Shown: positions 10,805 to 22,175, numbered from the stretch's first letter. The stretch is DNA of 64,000 nucleotides from Brachycybe producta (GCA_036925085.1 JAUPFP010000009.1:3368461-3432460); one strand, 5' to 3'. The notes: generated from the sequence alone by a model not told the origin. Program-made: numbers and translations.

Positions 10805-11885
10805 AAGTTTCAAAAAATTCGAAAGAAACGAAAAAAGCGTGAAGATTCGAGGTTTCGAATCTCGAATATTTTTCAAGATTCGCGGGATTTGAGGATTCGA
10901 ATGTCCCATCTGTAGTTTTTTTTTAAAGCTAGGATTCGAAAGATTCGAAAGAAACGAAAAAAGCGCGAAGATTCGAGGTTTCGAATCTCAAATATTTTTC
11001 AAGATTTGAGGATTCGAATGTCCCATCTGTAGTTTTTTTTTTAAAGTTAGGATTCGAAAGATTCGAAAGAAACGAAAAAAGCGCGAAGATTCGAGGTTTC
11101 GAATCTCAAATATTTTTCAAGATTCGCGGGATTTGAGGATTCGAATGTCCTATCTTTAGTTTTTTTTTAAAAAAGTTAGGATTCGAAAGAAACGAAAAAA
11201 GCGCGAAGATTCGAGGTTTCGAATCTCGAATATTTTTCAAGATTCGCGGGATTTGAGGATTCGAATGTCCCATCTGTAGTTTTTTTTTAAAGTTAGGATT
11301 CGAAAGATTCGAAAGAAACGGAAAAAGCGTGAAGATTCGAGGTTTCGAATCTCGAATATTTTTCAAGATTCGCGGGATTTGAGGATTCGAATGTCCCATC
11401 TGTAGTTTTTTTTTAAAGTTAGAATTCGAAAAATTCGAAAGAAACGGAAAAAGCGTGAAGATTCGAGGTTTCGAATCTCGAATATTTTTCAAGATTCGCG
11501 GGATTTGAGGATTCGAATGTCCCATCTGTAGTTTTTTTTTAAAAAGTTAGGATTCGAAAGATTCGAAAGAAACGAAAAAAGCGCGAAGATTCGAGGTTTC
11601 GAATCTCGAATATTTTTCAAGATTCGCGGGATTTTAGGATTCGAATGTCCCATCTCGAATATTTTTCAAGATTCGCGGGATTTTAGGATTCGAATGTCCC
11701 ATCTCGAATATTTTTCAAGATTCGTGGGATTTGAGGATTCGAATGTCTCATCTCTAGTTTTTTTTTTAAAGTTAGGATTCGAAAAATTCGAAAGAAACGA
11801 AAAAAGCGCGAAGATTCGAGGTTTCGAATCTCGAATATTTTTCAATATTCGCGGGGATTTGAGGATTCGAATGTCCCATCCCTAA
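10805..11885. repeat. 126-bp satellite, about 8.5 copies
   Basis: Unit of about 126 bp containing GATTCGAAAGATTCGAAAGA, GAGGTTTCGAATCTCGAATA, TTTTTCAAGATTCGCGGGAT and GGATTCGAATGTCCCATCT, separated by a T8-9/A3-5 stretch. It is rich in TTCGAA. Because 126 is divisible by 3, the minus strand reads as a 42-residue repeat for 139 residues. I regard that as a by-product. A short 50-bp sub-duplication occurs near 11650-11710. Confidence 0.95.
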
Positions 11886-12208
11886 AAGGAAATTTGGTAC
11901 TACAGAAGTCATGCTTCACTTAACGATAAGAATCCGTTCTTGAAAATTGTATCGTTAATTGAATCATCCCAATGGTTGAGTTGCATTAAATAAGTATATC
12001 AGTCAACCTGCATTCGTCTCGCCTGTTTGTTCTATTCTATTCGCCACGATTGCGGATCTAGGGAATGCCTCGAGAACAGTCCCCAGCACCAAGTTGTAGT
12101 CAGATCTACTCAGTCACATGCTCTCTTAGAAAAAGGCGGTTCTCGCCGTAAACGAATAGAGCCTAGGCATGAGTCCCGCAACAGTTCAATCCTTATTCAG
12201 TTTGCTTT

Positions 12209-13975
12209 TTGTTCAATTTGGCGTTTGTTCTTTTGACGTTTGAAGTTTGAACAACTGCCAAAGTTGTTCCATTTGACAGTGGTTCAATTTGGCAGTTGTT
12301 CAATTCCGCGTTTGCTCAATTTGGTGGTTGTTCCATTTGACGGTGGTTCAATTTGGCGGTTCAATTTGTCGTTTGCGCAATTTGGCGGTTGTTCTATTTG
12401 ACGTTTGCGCAATTTGGCGGTTGTTCAATTTGTCGTTTGTGCAATTTGGCGGTGGTTCCATTTGACGGTGGTTCAATTTGGCAATTGTTCAATTCTCAGT
12501 GTTTGCTCAATTTGGCGGTTGTTCAATTTGGCGTTTGCTCAATTTGGCGGTTCAATTTGGCGTTTGCTCAATTTGGCGATTGCTCAATTTGGCGTTTGTT
12601 CTTTTTACGTTTGAAGTTTGAACAACCGCCATGGTTGTTCCATTTGATGGTGGTTCAATTTGGCAGTTGTTCCATTTGGCGTTTGCTCAATTTGGCAGTT
12701 GTTCAATTTGGCGATTGCTCAATTTGGCAGTTGTTCCATTTGGCGTTTGCTCAATTTGGCAGTTGTTCAATTTGGCAGTTGTTCAATTTGGCAGTTGTTC
12801 AATTTGGCGATTGCTCAATTTGGCAGTTGTTCCATTTGGCGTTTGCTCAATTTGGCAGTTGTTCCATTTGGCGTTTGCTCAATTTGGCAGTTGTTCCATT
12901 TGGCGTTTGCTCAATTTGGCAGTTGTTCAATTTGGCAGTTGTTCCATTTGGCGATTGCTCAATTTGGCAGTTGTTCCATTTGGCGTTTGCTCAATTTGGC
13001 AGTTGTTCCATTTGGCGTTTGCTCAATTTGGCAGTTGTTCCATTTGGCAGTTGTTCAATTTGGCAGTTGTTCAATTTGGCAGTTGCTCAATTTGGCGATT
13101 GCTCAATTTGGCAGTTGTTCCATTTGGCAGTTGTTCCATTTGGCAGTTGTTCCATTTGGCAGTTGCTCCATTTGGCGATTGCTCAATTTGGCAGTTGTTC
13201 AATTTGGCAGTTGCTCAATTTGGCGATTGCTCAATTTGGCAGTTGTTCCATTTGGCGATTGCTCAATTTGGCAGTTGTTCCATTTGGCGTTTGCTCAATT
13301 TGGCAGTTGTTCCATTTGGCGTTTGCTCAATTTGGCAGTTGCTCAATTTGGCGATTGCTCAATTTGGCAGTTGTTCCATTTGGCGTTTGCTCAATTTGGC
13401 AGTTGTTCCATTTGGCAGTTGTTCCATTTGGCAGTTGCTCAATTTGGCGATTGCTCAATTTGGCAGTTGTTCAATTTGGCGATTGCTCAATTTGGCAGTT
13501 GTTCCATTTGGCGTTTGCTCAATTTGGCAGTTGTTCCATTTGGCGTTTGCTCAATTTGGCAGTTGTTCAATTTGGCAGTTGTTCAATTTGGCAGTTGCTC
13601 AATTTGGCGATTGCTCAATTTGGCAGTTGTTCCATTTGGCGTTTGCTCAATTTGGCAGTTGTTCCATTTGGCAGTTGTTCAATTTGGCAGTTGCTCAATT
13701 TGGCGATTGCTCAATTTGGCAGTTGTTCCATTTGGCGTTTGCTCAATTTGGCAGTTGTTCCATTTGGCGTTTGCTCAATTTGGCAGTTGTTCCATTTGGC
13801 GTTTGCTCCATTCGGCGGTGGCTCCATTCGGCGGTGGCTCCATTCGGCGGTGGCTCCATTTGGCGTTTGCTCAGTTTGGCGTTTGCTCAATTTGGTGTTC
13901 AGTTCAACGGTTTTATTCAGTTCGTTTTTTTTGTACAATTTGGTACTTGTTTAGTTTGGTGTTTGTTCAATTTGT
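12209..13975. repeat. 16-bp minisatellite, about 100 copies
   Basis: Unit TTGYTCMATTTGGCRN, with final bases AG, GT or GA giving higher-order patterns of 32 to 48 bp. Since 16 is not a multiple of 3 and the unit lacks stops, all three plus frames stay open for about 1.4 kb and encode almost the same 16-residue periodic peptide. There is no independent sign of coding such as a promoter, splice signals or a unique domain. Confidence 0.96.
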
Positions 13976-13999
13976 TGCTCCTTGTGGTTCTTGGTCAAT

Positions 14000-14577
14000 T
14001 TGGGCGCCTAATCAACCTGCCTCTAAATAGTTCGGTTGCAGGTGCCTTTTTTTTAAATGTTCCAAACAAATTAATGAGGCAAAATTGCAATAGAAAAAGA
14101 GAGCGCCTGCTCATGATATAGGCTTATAAATTTTTATTAGATTTTTCAGTTCGATTGTTTATCTTTTTTTGTTTCATTTCTTTTGATTCTTGTACACCCC
14201 ATAACAAGCAATATTAGTAATAATAATTATAATAAGGCCAAAAAGGGGTTTGTGTTGTGAATTACAAATCGATTTTGGCGCGTGTCTCACTCGACTTAAT
14301 ACACTTTATACATTTTTAACAATAGAAGAAAAAAAAAAAAGACATCAAGGTTTTACATTTTTATACAAGGAATATATAAAAAAAATTCTCCTTTTTTCAA
14401 AATTGAAGTTTGTTTAACAAGATACATATTATCTTATTACTTGTTATGAGGACTCAAGGTTGTAACAAAAGTGTGGCTTTGTAAAAAAAAATCACTAGAA
14501 ATGGGGCGTGGCAAATCGGGTTGTTGTTTTTTTTTCAGTCATTTTTGTTAAAAGATTCATTTGAATTTGTTCCAAAC
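14000..14577. other. AT-rich DNA
   Basis: Nothing recognisable. T and A runs, no ORF of note. Confidence 0.5.
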
Positions 14578-15263
14578 TAATACCCCTTTTACACACATGA
14601 GTTAAATGAATTCAAATTAAATGTGTTTAGGTGAAATATACGGAATCCAGTTAAGGACATGAACAATAAATAAAAATTGACTTAATTATTAATATTTAAA
14701 AATTGAAATACTAAATCAATATTTTGTCAATAGTTTAAATATTATTTTACTAGTGGGGTAACCCGTCATAAATGACGGGAGCAAAATTCACATTCAATTG
14801 TGCGCATGTGCGTCGTTTTTCCTTTTTTTTTACTCCTTTCATTTCAATTTCCGTCACCTCTCCCACTTTTTCCCCCTTCATGTTTCTCTGTCTTCCCCCC
14901 CCCCCTCTACACTTTTCAACCCTTTTCCCTCTCCAATTTAATATCATGGGGTTCTTGGATGGGAAGGGTGCAACATATAGTTGACCTTGAGAAAAACAAA
15001 AGCTGTTCAGGTCTTCATTTATTCAAATTTATATAAATTCCGACATGCTTCAATGGTTGTACAGCGTTACTTCAGAGACAGAAACACATATAGATAGATA
15101 CACAGACCTGGGATATTATATATATAATAATATTAGCTCAATATTTTCAGATTATTAACTGAATAAATTGAATTTGACATATTGTTTGTCCTTCACGGAG
15201 CTCTGTAGAACACGTTTATTATTTAAATGCATTTAAATTATCAGGTGTGTGTACTACATATTA
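14578..15263 (+). mobile_element. MITE family A split by a Helitron
   Basis: Left part 14578-14749 and right part 15114-15263 together make one family A element. The break falls in the AATATTATTTTA / TATTATATAT region, exactly where Helitron H2 lies. Other family A copies give the uninterrupted sequence, so this is a nested insertion. Confidence 0.88.
14750..15113 (-). mobile_element. Non-autonomous Helitron H2 nested in MITE A
   Basis: Minus strand: 5' TCCCAGGTCTGTG, 3' hairpin CCCGTCATTTATGACGGG (7-bp stem), then TTACCCCA and CTAG. Plus-strand host bases are A at 14749 and T at 15114. The interior has a C/T-rich run and TTGACCTTGAGAAAAA. Non-coding. Confidence 0.92.
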
Positions 15264-15278
15264 GGCAGAACTGCCTTT

Positions 15279-15578
15279 TATACCTTGTACATACATTAGT
15301 TAAATGAATTCAAATTAAATGTGTTTAGGTGAATTATACGGAATCCAGTTAAGGACATGAACACCAAATAAAAATTGACTTTATTATTATTTTAAATTGA
15401 AATACTAAATCAATATTTTTGTCAATACTTTATATATTATATTTAAGTATTAATCTCAATATTTTCAGATTATTAACTGAATAAATTGAATTTGACATAT
15501 TGTTTGTCCTTCACGGGGCTCTGTAGAACACGTTGATTATTTAAAATGCATTTAGATTATCAGCTGTGTGTAAAATAT
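15279..15578 (+). mobile_element. MITE family A, full copy
   Basis: Starts TTATACCTTGTACATACATT and has the full core to CTCTGTAGAACACGTTGAT and ATTATCAGCTGTGTGTA. It follows the split copy by only about 15 bp, giving two head-to-tail family members. Confidence 0.85.
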
Positions 15579-15876
15579 TTTCACAAAGATAATGATGATA
15601 ATCTTTGAAAATAAGCTATTTCTGGTAATTTTGAAACAGGATGAATTAATTTAAATCACTTGATTTAGATTAATGATTTAAATGAAATAATTTTTTTTTT
15701 AATTAAAAAGAAAAAAACTTGAATACAAATGTAGGCTTGATTATTTACTAGCGGGCTTTTACAGAGCTTTGCCCTTGACAAGAGGAAAAATTATTTGAAG
15801 TTAAAATGATGGTTTATTTAGGGATTTCTCTGGTATAATCCAGGAAGCGCAGTCTAGATTTTGCCTTTGAGGAGGT

Positions 15877-16010
15877 GGTGATATCATTCGCAATTGCGCA
15901 GAATGCCGTCAAGTGAAAGTGCAGTGACGTCATTTGCAATTGTGCAGGATGGAGTCATGTGGGAGGCAGTGATGTCAATCGCAATTGCGTAGAATACCGT
16001 CATGTGACTG
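15877..16010. repeat. Three-unit degenerate tandem repeat
   Basis: Three units of about 45 bp: GTGATATCATTCGCAATTGC, GTGACGTCATTTGCAATTGT and GTGATGTCAATCGCAATTGC, each followed by a CAGAATRCCGTCA-like block. One unit carries TGACGTCA. Confidence 0.75.
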
Positions 16011-16265
16011 CATTGTTTACACTTTAGAACCTCTTTAATGATTTTTTTTTAAATGTGGCAAATACGGGATCTCCCAGACCAACGCGGGACATGAGAGCGG
16101 GGGTGGTAGTGGGCAAGTCGCGGGACGTAAGATCGGGATTGCCTGCCCAGACCGACAGAGCATCGCACACAGAAGAGTCCCGTCAAGAGCAAGAAAGAAT
16201 TTCCTCGAGAATTTCAGCCAAGTAATGTCAGTTTGCGACATACTTCGGTGGTGTACACTAAAGCG

Positions 16266-16689
16266 GCAGTCACACTAGGCTGGTTTACAAGCCGCTGGTT
16301 ACTGCTGGCTATTATCAGCAACAGCAAGCAGCAGCTGCTTTGGGTTCTCACTTGTCCAGTCACTGCTTGTATTAGCAGTGCAAGTCATCCAATCACCATC
16401 TTGCAAAAACACAAACTCTAACAACAACCAACCCAAGCAGTGGAGTTCCAACTACCACTAGTGCCACTACTAGCAACAAAAAGTTCACACTAGATGGCAG
16501 CAGCAGGAAGGGAGTCACATGACCAGCTGGTAGCTGCTAAAGTTGGACATGTCCAACTTCACCAGCTGCTGTTAAAATCACTAGCCTGCTGGTGAAAGCA
16601 GCTGCTGGTAGCAGTTCAGACTATGCTGCTAGAGCGCTACAACCAGCCAGCAGCAACCAGCAGCTTGTAAACCAGCCTAGTGTGACTGC
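16266..16689. mobile_element. Foldback MITE N
   Basis: Ends GCAGTCACACTAGGCTGGTT and AACCAGCCTAGTGTGACTGC are exact inverted repeats, extending with few mismatches to about 40 bp (TTACAAGC, GCTGG). The interior is rich in CAGCAG/CTGCTG words that let it fold further. No target duplication is clear. Confidence 0.85.
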
Positions 16690-16895
16690 GGCAATAGTGA
16701 TGGTCCCCTTCTAGCAATGAACACATGCATGAATAGTCTCCATTTAGCAGGGGAGGAGGGAACACGGGATTTCCTATCTGAGCAGGGGAAGCCTTTCAGG
16801 TTCCCATTAGTCCCGCTTTCCGCTGGCGGTGAGGCTGCATGGTCGATGTCCTACGACCTTCCCACAACTGCTCACGTGTGGGTTTGGGTGATCCC

Positions 16896-17211
16896 TAATA
16901 CCAGGTACTCACAGTTGATAATTTAAATGCATTTAAATAATAAATGTGTTCTACAGAGCCTTCTGTGGAGAGTAAACAAACCATATATCGAACTCATTTT
17001 ATTCAGTTAATTAATCTGAAAATATTGAGTTAATACTTAAATATAATTATATAAACTATTGACAAAATATTGATTTAGTATTTCAATTTAAAATATAAAT
17101 AATAAAGTCAATTTTTATTTGGTTTTCATGTCCTTAACTGGATTCCGTATAATTCATCTAAACACATTTAATTTGAATTCATTTAACTCATGTGTGCAAT
17201 ACAAGGTATTA
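16896..17211 (-). mobile_element. MITE family A, full copy, reverse
   Basis: Reverse orientation. Ends GATCCCTAATACC and GGTATTAGGGATC form a 13-bp perfect inverted repeat that extends beyond the usual TAATACC end. The family core is present in reverse complement (TCTACAGAGCC, TCCTTAACTGGATTCCGTA). Confidence 0.88.
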
Positions 17212-17731
17212 GGGATCTCCAAAACCAATGCGGAACACCGGAGCGTGAATGGATGGGGAATTTGCCCACCCGCCGGCTGTGCCACACAGTGGGTGTGGGT
17301 GGCATGGCCCCATTTCTCGCCATATTTTTTTTCCTTTTTATTTGAGTTTCTAGTAATAAGTCTGATGTTAGAAGTTAACTGAAATAAATCTGAAGGTGTT
17401 TATTAACTACTGCTAAATTCAAATGGGATTGCCATATATATATATATAATATATATATATTTTTGTTGAAAATAAATATTTCAAAATCGACGTTTCTTTT
17501 TCTAAAGACGTTTCTGTGGCTTCTGAAATGAACAAACACGAAATGTGTGGTGTTATCTTTTTTTTTAAGAGTATATTTTATTTGTTTCGTTTGCGTTACT
17601 TGAATTGTAGATTTTATTTCAATGAATTAGGCCTAAGGAAATAAAGAAAGAGAGAAAGATAACAAAAAAGAGCCAAAAGTCCGGTTTTAAAAGGACATTA
17701 AAGCACCTGTCGTTTAGGTGTGTTTTTCTTT

Positions 17732-17738
<7 letters not shown>

Positions 17739-17800
<62 letters not shown>
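17739..17800. repeat. (TA)n microsatellite
   Basis: About 31 TA units, followed after a gap by an (AG)n run at 17829-17851. Confidence 0.95.
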
Positions 17801-17804
<4 letters not shown>

Positions 17805-18164
17805 AAATAACTTCCAATCGAAAATCGAGAGAGAGAGAGAGAGAGAGAGAGATCGAAATTCTTTCAATGTTAACTTATTATGTATAAAATATACTGGGCG
17901 CATTCGTAAACCTAACAAGAAAAAAACAAAAACAAAAGCTATTAACTGTAAAAATATAATTGAGGATCTGGACATGTGGGCGGGGCGGAGCACGTGTAAA
18001 GAAACTATCCTTCTCAAGAAAGAAAGCATCTAATCCACATGCTTCCTTTCTGAAGTATAGGTTTTTGGTGAATTCCCATCTTAGAATACTGCTACAGCAT
18101 GTGTGGATTCCCAAAGCTGCTAATTTATTTCATTCTGTCGAAATGGGCCAAATGCAGAGTGGCT

Positions 18165-18292
18165 ATAGCTTTGTTTCTGAGAAATATGATTATTCTGAAA
18201 GCGTGACTAAAATTCTATCAGAACTTTGGTGGGACATGTTAGCAGTTCGAAGGGCTGACTTCAGCCGAACATTCTTAAAAAAAAAAATGTAA
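18165..18292 (+). pseudogene. LINE reverse-transcriptase C-terminal fragment, plus strand
   Basis: Encodes YDYSESVTKILSELWWDML followed by AVRRADFS. This is clearly related to the minus-strand peptide at 18.4-18.77 kb and to the conserved segment after the thumb of many non-LTR polymerases. It is broken after an A-rich stretch at 18280. Confidence 0.6.
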
Positions 18293-18333
18293 GTGGACTC
18301 TTGTCCAAAGCCAACCGCTAGTACACTGCTCAT

Positions 18334-18775
18334 ATTCAATTCAATTCAATCAAGTACACCTGTAATCAGGAGGCAGGAGGGAACAATTCCCAATTACGAG
18401 AGGTTGTCACTGAGACGAGGCATAGACATCGTCGTCAAATTGAACTCGTCCTAAAACAGAACTTTGTGCTGGAAGAGTATTCCGTAGTCTTAAATACATT
18501 TGGAAAGAGAAGACCACGAATATGGCATCAGTTCTAGCTCCTATTTCTCTAATAGCCTTTGGATGGCCATTTCTCGATATACCACGGTTTCTAGTAAGAA
18601 TTCCATTTAACAATGATCTGTTGTCTGGAACTAGCAAGCGTTCAAGAAAGACAAGGCTTCGTTCAGCTCTACGGTTTGCTAGTGATTCCCACTGAAGTTT
18701 TTCTAGCATGTGGGTCACACTGTCAGAGTACATGTATTTACCTTTTAACGAATCTTGCAGAAATTTTAGCAATTA
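18334..18775 (-). pseudogene. LINE 3' fragment G2 with (TTGAA)n tail
   Basis: Minus-strand ORF (121 residues) contains YSDSVTHMLEKLQWESLANR then RAERSLVFLERLL, the conserved C-terminal piece of Jockey/CR1/RTE-like reverse transcriptases. The 3' end is an untranslated stretch ending in repeated TTGAA (plus strand CAATTCAATTCAATC), a typical LINE microsatellite tail. It is 5'-truncated. Three more copies of the same family lie at 19.66, 23.22 and 49.82 kb. Confidence 0.75.
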
Positions 18776-19059
18776 ATTAATTTTGAACAAAGTTTAGAAT
18801 TTATCAGTTTAATTTTGTCTTTGTGGTAATATTATTTGCCTTTAAAATGATAATAAAAATTGAACAACAACAATAATAATAATAATAATAATGAAAATAA
18901 TGAACACGAAAAATATCATCTATAAAACGTTTATTAATATAAATGTTTGGCCTCGAAAATTTATATGATTTTTAGGCGTTTACAAATTGCTGTCAGCAAG
19001 TTAAGAAGAAAGTTGTAAATTATTTTACAACAGCTTCATTTTCTTATTAGAGAATTAAT

Positions 19060-19610
19060 ATTGGCTGTGTCCGGAAACTAAAAACAAAGCTAGTGCGTGC
19101 GTTCAGTTCCTAAGCACTTTTGAAACTTGCTTGAAAAACTTTGATGCGCTTAGGATCTGAACGCCAAATAAACCCCCCCCCCCGCTCAAATGGAAGTGCG
19201 CTGCTCGATGTTCGTTAGAGCACTTTTCATTGCATAACAACTGTTATTGCTCGGATCGATGTGCTGACGAGGCGAAAAAAAAGTACCAAAAAGGTTGAAT
19301 GTGAAAGGGTTTTTTTTTTAATTTTTGGCAATAGAGTGCTTCAACTGAATTGCAAGTTATGCATTCATTTCGTTTGTAAGCGCTTGTTGCGAGCAGCTTC
19401 AATCGAGCAATAAGCGAAAACAAAGATGCTTAGGAACTGAACACGCCCAGTATCTGTAAAGAAAACAGACAAAAAGAGCATCTGGAAACAAAAAGTGGGG
19501 TGGGACTTCTGTGAAGAAAACATGTCGGGAAACCATGCCAGCTTCACTTACGCTTCTCAAGAAAGCAAGCATCTAATCCACATGCTTGCTTTCTGAAGAA
19601 GATTCAATTG
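19060..19610. repeat. Dispersed repeat I, split by foldback X
   Basis: A dispersed repeat with CGGAAACTAAAAACAAAGCTA, TATCTGTAAAGAAAACAG, GCATCTGGAAACA and CTTCTCAAGAAAGCAAGC. It ends in a 12-bp stem, GAAAGCAAGCAT/ATGCTTGCTTTC. Other copies: about 30640-30818 and 18010-18057. The copy at 30.66 kb is continuous across the point where element X sits here. Confidence 0.7.
19095..19448. mobile_element. Foldback MITE X
   Basis: Ends GCGTTCAGTTCCTAAGCA and TGCTTAGGAACTGAACACGC are inverted repeats. Nested in repeat I. Non-coding interior. Confidence 0.75.
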
Positions 19611-19661
19611 AATATGGCAAGCTTCAGTATGAAGATAAAAAATGGAAAGAATTCAACTACA

Positions 19662-19984
19662 GTTCAGTTCAACTCATTACATCTGCAATTAGCTCAAAAA
19701 CAATGTGACACGGGGGCGGGGGGGGGGTGAATTTTCAATGATATGTAGTTGTAATGTAAGACATGGTTTAGACATCAACGTCAAACTAAATTCTTTCTAA
19801 AACCGAACTGTGTGCTGTAAGAGAAATTTGGAAAGAAAGACCACGAATATGGCACCAGTTCTAGGTTTTATTTTTTTTTAGTAAGCTTTGAATGGCAATG
19901 TCTGCTTATTCGGCAGTTTCTTGTAAGAATTACATCTAACAACACTCTGTTCTCTCTGCAGCTAACAAGCATTCAAGAAGGTCA
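19662..19984 (-). pseudogene. LINE 3' fragment G3
   Basis: Same family as G2: CGTCAAACTAAATTCTTTCT, AGAAAGACCACGAATATGGC, TTCAAGAAGGTCAAGG. Its 5' side stops where Helitron H3 begins. The frame is not open, so it is decayed. Confidence 0.65.
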
Positions 19985-19985
19985 A

Positions 19986-20153
19986 GGTTGGGAAAAAGGT
20001 TGGAAAGTGTAGAGAAGGGGGAGGGGGGAGAAAGTGGGAGGGGGTGACTGAAATTGAAATGAAAAGAATAAAAAAAAACGAAAAAACGACGCGCATGTGC
20101 ACAATTGCCTGTGAATTTTGCTCCTGTCATTTATGACGGGTTACCCCCACTAG
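19986..20153 (+). mobile_element. Non-autonomous Helitron H3, 5'-truncated
   Basis: The only copy with its 3' end on the plus strand: hairpin close to CCTGTCATTTATGACGGG (one base lost from perfect), TTACCCCCA, then CTAG followed by host T. The 5' half with (TG)n is missing. Confidence 0.85.
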
Positions 20154-20220
20154 TAATAATAATAATAAAGTTGTGACCAATATGATCATAGATTCATATA
20201 ACAATGTTTTTATTATTTGC

Positions 20221-20330
20221 ATTTATTACAATTACAATGAGTAGGCCTACTCTGCTAGCAGCCAAATAGGCCTATGGCAGAGGGACATAAAAGTCCACAT
20301 GCAGCATTAAGCATTGTCAAGCACATATAT
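20221..20330 (-). repeat. SINE-like repeat F, copy 1
   Basis: Core TACTCTGCTAGCAGCC, AGGCCTATGGCAGAGGGAC, AAAAGTCC, TGCAGCATTA and GCATTGTCAA. In the reverse direction it ends in an ATTGTAATTG-type tail, as SINEs do. Found four times in the window. No A/B-box head was recognised. Confidence 0.65.
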
Positions 20331-20446
20331 GAAAAACAAAATGAATATACAATTGTCAATCCCACAAAACAAAATTATCCCCATTCACCACCTTCCTCAG
20401 GAAGAGAGTTCTATTGTCTTATAACTATAAAGAAGAAGAAAAAAAC

Positions 20447-20598
20447 ACAGGCAATTAGAAATCGGGGCAAACAGAAGTTGGCACCGCCCTTGTTATGACG
20501 ACCGACAACTTCTAATTGGCTGGTTATGTAGTCTGACGTCACATGCTTCGCCCTTTCCAACGTTGAGCCACACAACAAACCAATTAGAAGTTGCCGGT
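20447..20598. mobile_element. Foldback MITE family C, copy 3, right end lost
   Basis: Begins ACAGGCAATTAGAAATCGGG and contains TGACGTCA (20534-20541) and the second AACCAATTAGAAGTTGCCGG, then departs from the family at about 20598. The terminal about 55 bp of the right arm are missing. Confidence 0.85.
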
Positions 20599-20671
20599 TG
20601 CCAAGTGTAATTTACAAACATGTTGCTGGCACATGTTGCCAACCAAAGGTTTTCTATCTTACTCAAAAGAC

Positions 20672-20853
20672 AGGCAAGTGTGCTCAGCAAGATGCAGTCG
20701 TTTGCCCCGCCCTTTTATGAGAAACGGCAACTTTTAATTGGTTTGTTATTTGGTCTGACGTCACATTCCCCTCCACCCTTTTTCAATTTTTAATTGGTTG
20801 ATGTTTGGTATGATGATAAAAGGGCGGAACAAACGACTGTATTTTGCTGAGCT
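20672..20853. mobile_element. Foldback MITE, C/D-related variant
   Basis: Starts ACAGGCAAGTGTGCTCAGCA. The inner arms GCAGTCGTTTGCCCCGCCC and GGGCGGAACAAACGACTG are inverted repeats ending TTTTGCTGAGC. The centre has TGACGTCA (20756-20763). It is a sister of family D with a different inner end. Confidence 0.75.
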
Positions 20854-21001
20854 GTTTTGAAATTAAACAGAAATGTCCTTTACTGTCTCGTATTTCTTTT
20901 AAAATACACATCTTATTTTCTGAAACTTTTAGACATTTTTGACAATTTGAGAATTACACCAAGAAAACAAATGACTTGTTTTAAACTTCTTGTTTAGTAC
21001 T

Positions 21002-21686
21002 ATAGTTTTCCATTACCGGTCACCTTGCAGCATTACCGGTTTTTCGGTAATGCAGCATTACCAAAACCGGTAAATTTCGGTAATGCAGCATTACCAAAAC
21101 CGGTAAATTTCGGTAATAAAAATTTAATTAAAACTGTAAAACAAACTCAAAAATTGAATTTTTAAAAATTAAAATAAATATAAATTCATAACTAATAATT
21201 ATATAATAAAAAAATATGAATTTCGATGTTTTGTTTGTTTGTCCTTCACTGGGCTCTGTAAAACACGTTTATTATTTAAATGAATTTAAATTAGCAGGTG
21301 TGTGTACTAGGTATAAGTATGTACGGTATATAATGCACGGAAAGGATTTTAACTGTACGAACTAGGACCTCACTGCGAGTTTCTACGGATACCATACGGA
21401 TACCATTTTTTTTTTTTACTTTCAAGTTTTTTAAAAAGAAATCTTGGTTTCTACGCATAATTATGTGAAATTTTAATTTCAAACTGAGTGGTGCTTAAAT
21501 ATTGGTCAATTTCTTTTTTTAATCCAAATATTAATTTTTATAAAAGAATTGACCAATATTTAACATAAAACTTTTTACCGAAAAACCGGTATTGAAAGAT
21601 CAATTTACTGGTAATACCGATCGGTAACAAAATAGACCGGTAATACCGGTTTACCGGTAATGATAAAACCGGTAATGGAAACCCGA
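21002..21686. mobile_element. hAT-like foldback M (ACCGGTAATG repeats, 8-9 bp TSD)
   Basis: Ends carry TTTCCATTACCGGT and ACCGGTAATGGAAA as inverted repeats, with further inverted and direct copies of ACCGGTAAT inside both ends. TTTAGTACT flanks both sides (20993-21001 and 21687-21695). The end sequence resembles the CAGGGTTTCC style of hAT non-autonomous elements, which make 8-bp duplications. Confidence 0.8.
21190..21314 (+). mobile_element. MITE family A, right-end fragment
   Basis: GAATTTCGATGTTTTGTTTG, CCTTCACTGGGCTCTGTA and AGCAGGTGTGTGTACTAGGT match the family A right half. It lies inside element M. Confidence 0.7.
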
Positions 21687-22175
21687 TTTAGTACTGACAA
21701 AAGTTTTGGAATTTTGCGTGAAATATGCCTGTTCCAAACAACTTGTGATTACTAAAAATACATCTAATCTGTAATTGTTATTGACAAGACTTGTTTTGTG
21801 AAATGGGGTCCCGATGATAACTGTAATTTTTGAAAAAAAAAAAAAAAGAAATAATAGTTTCTGTCTGCAAACAACTATAATAAATTTATGAGAAAGTTAT
21901 TTAAATATGCGTAGAGAACTATCACCTTAAAAGGTTTAATTTCCATAAGAAACACATCCAAAAAAGGTGTGACCCGTAAAAGTTAACCTCGCAATGTTAA
22001 CACATTTTATTAATGTTTTTCTTTCTTTCTTAACAAAAAAAAAAAGTTAACATAAAAAGAAAATTGTTGTATTATTATTTGACTTGAAATTCAAAAATAC
22101 ACAATAAAAACATAATTTTTATGATGGGTGCCCATTGACCCCCCCACCTTTTGTTAATTTCAGCTTCCTCCTTAA

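Noticed and set aside
11090-11110. RNA polymerase III B-box-like GGTTTCGAATCTC in the 126-bp satellite
   Set aside because: No A box at the right distance and the match is part of the TTCGAA-rich unit.
11106-11525. Minus-strand ORF with 42-residue repeats
   Set aside because: The 126-bp satellite happens to be divisible by three; no other evidence of a gene.
12353-14121. Three long plus-strand ORFs (533, 496 and 456 residues)
   Set aside because: They are the three frames of the same stop-free 16-bp minisatellite and encode the same 16-residue repeat. No unique domain or gene signals.
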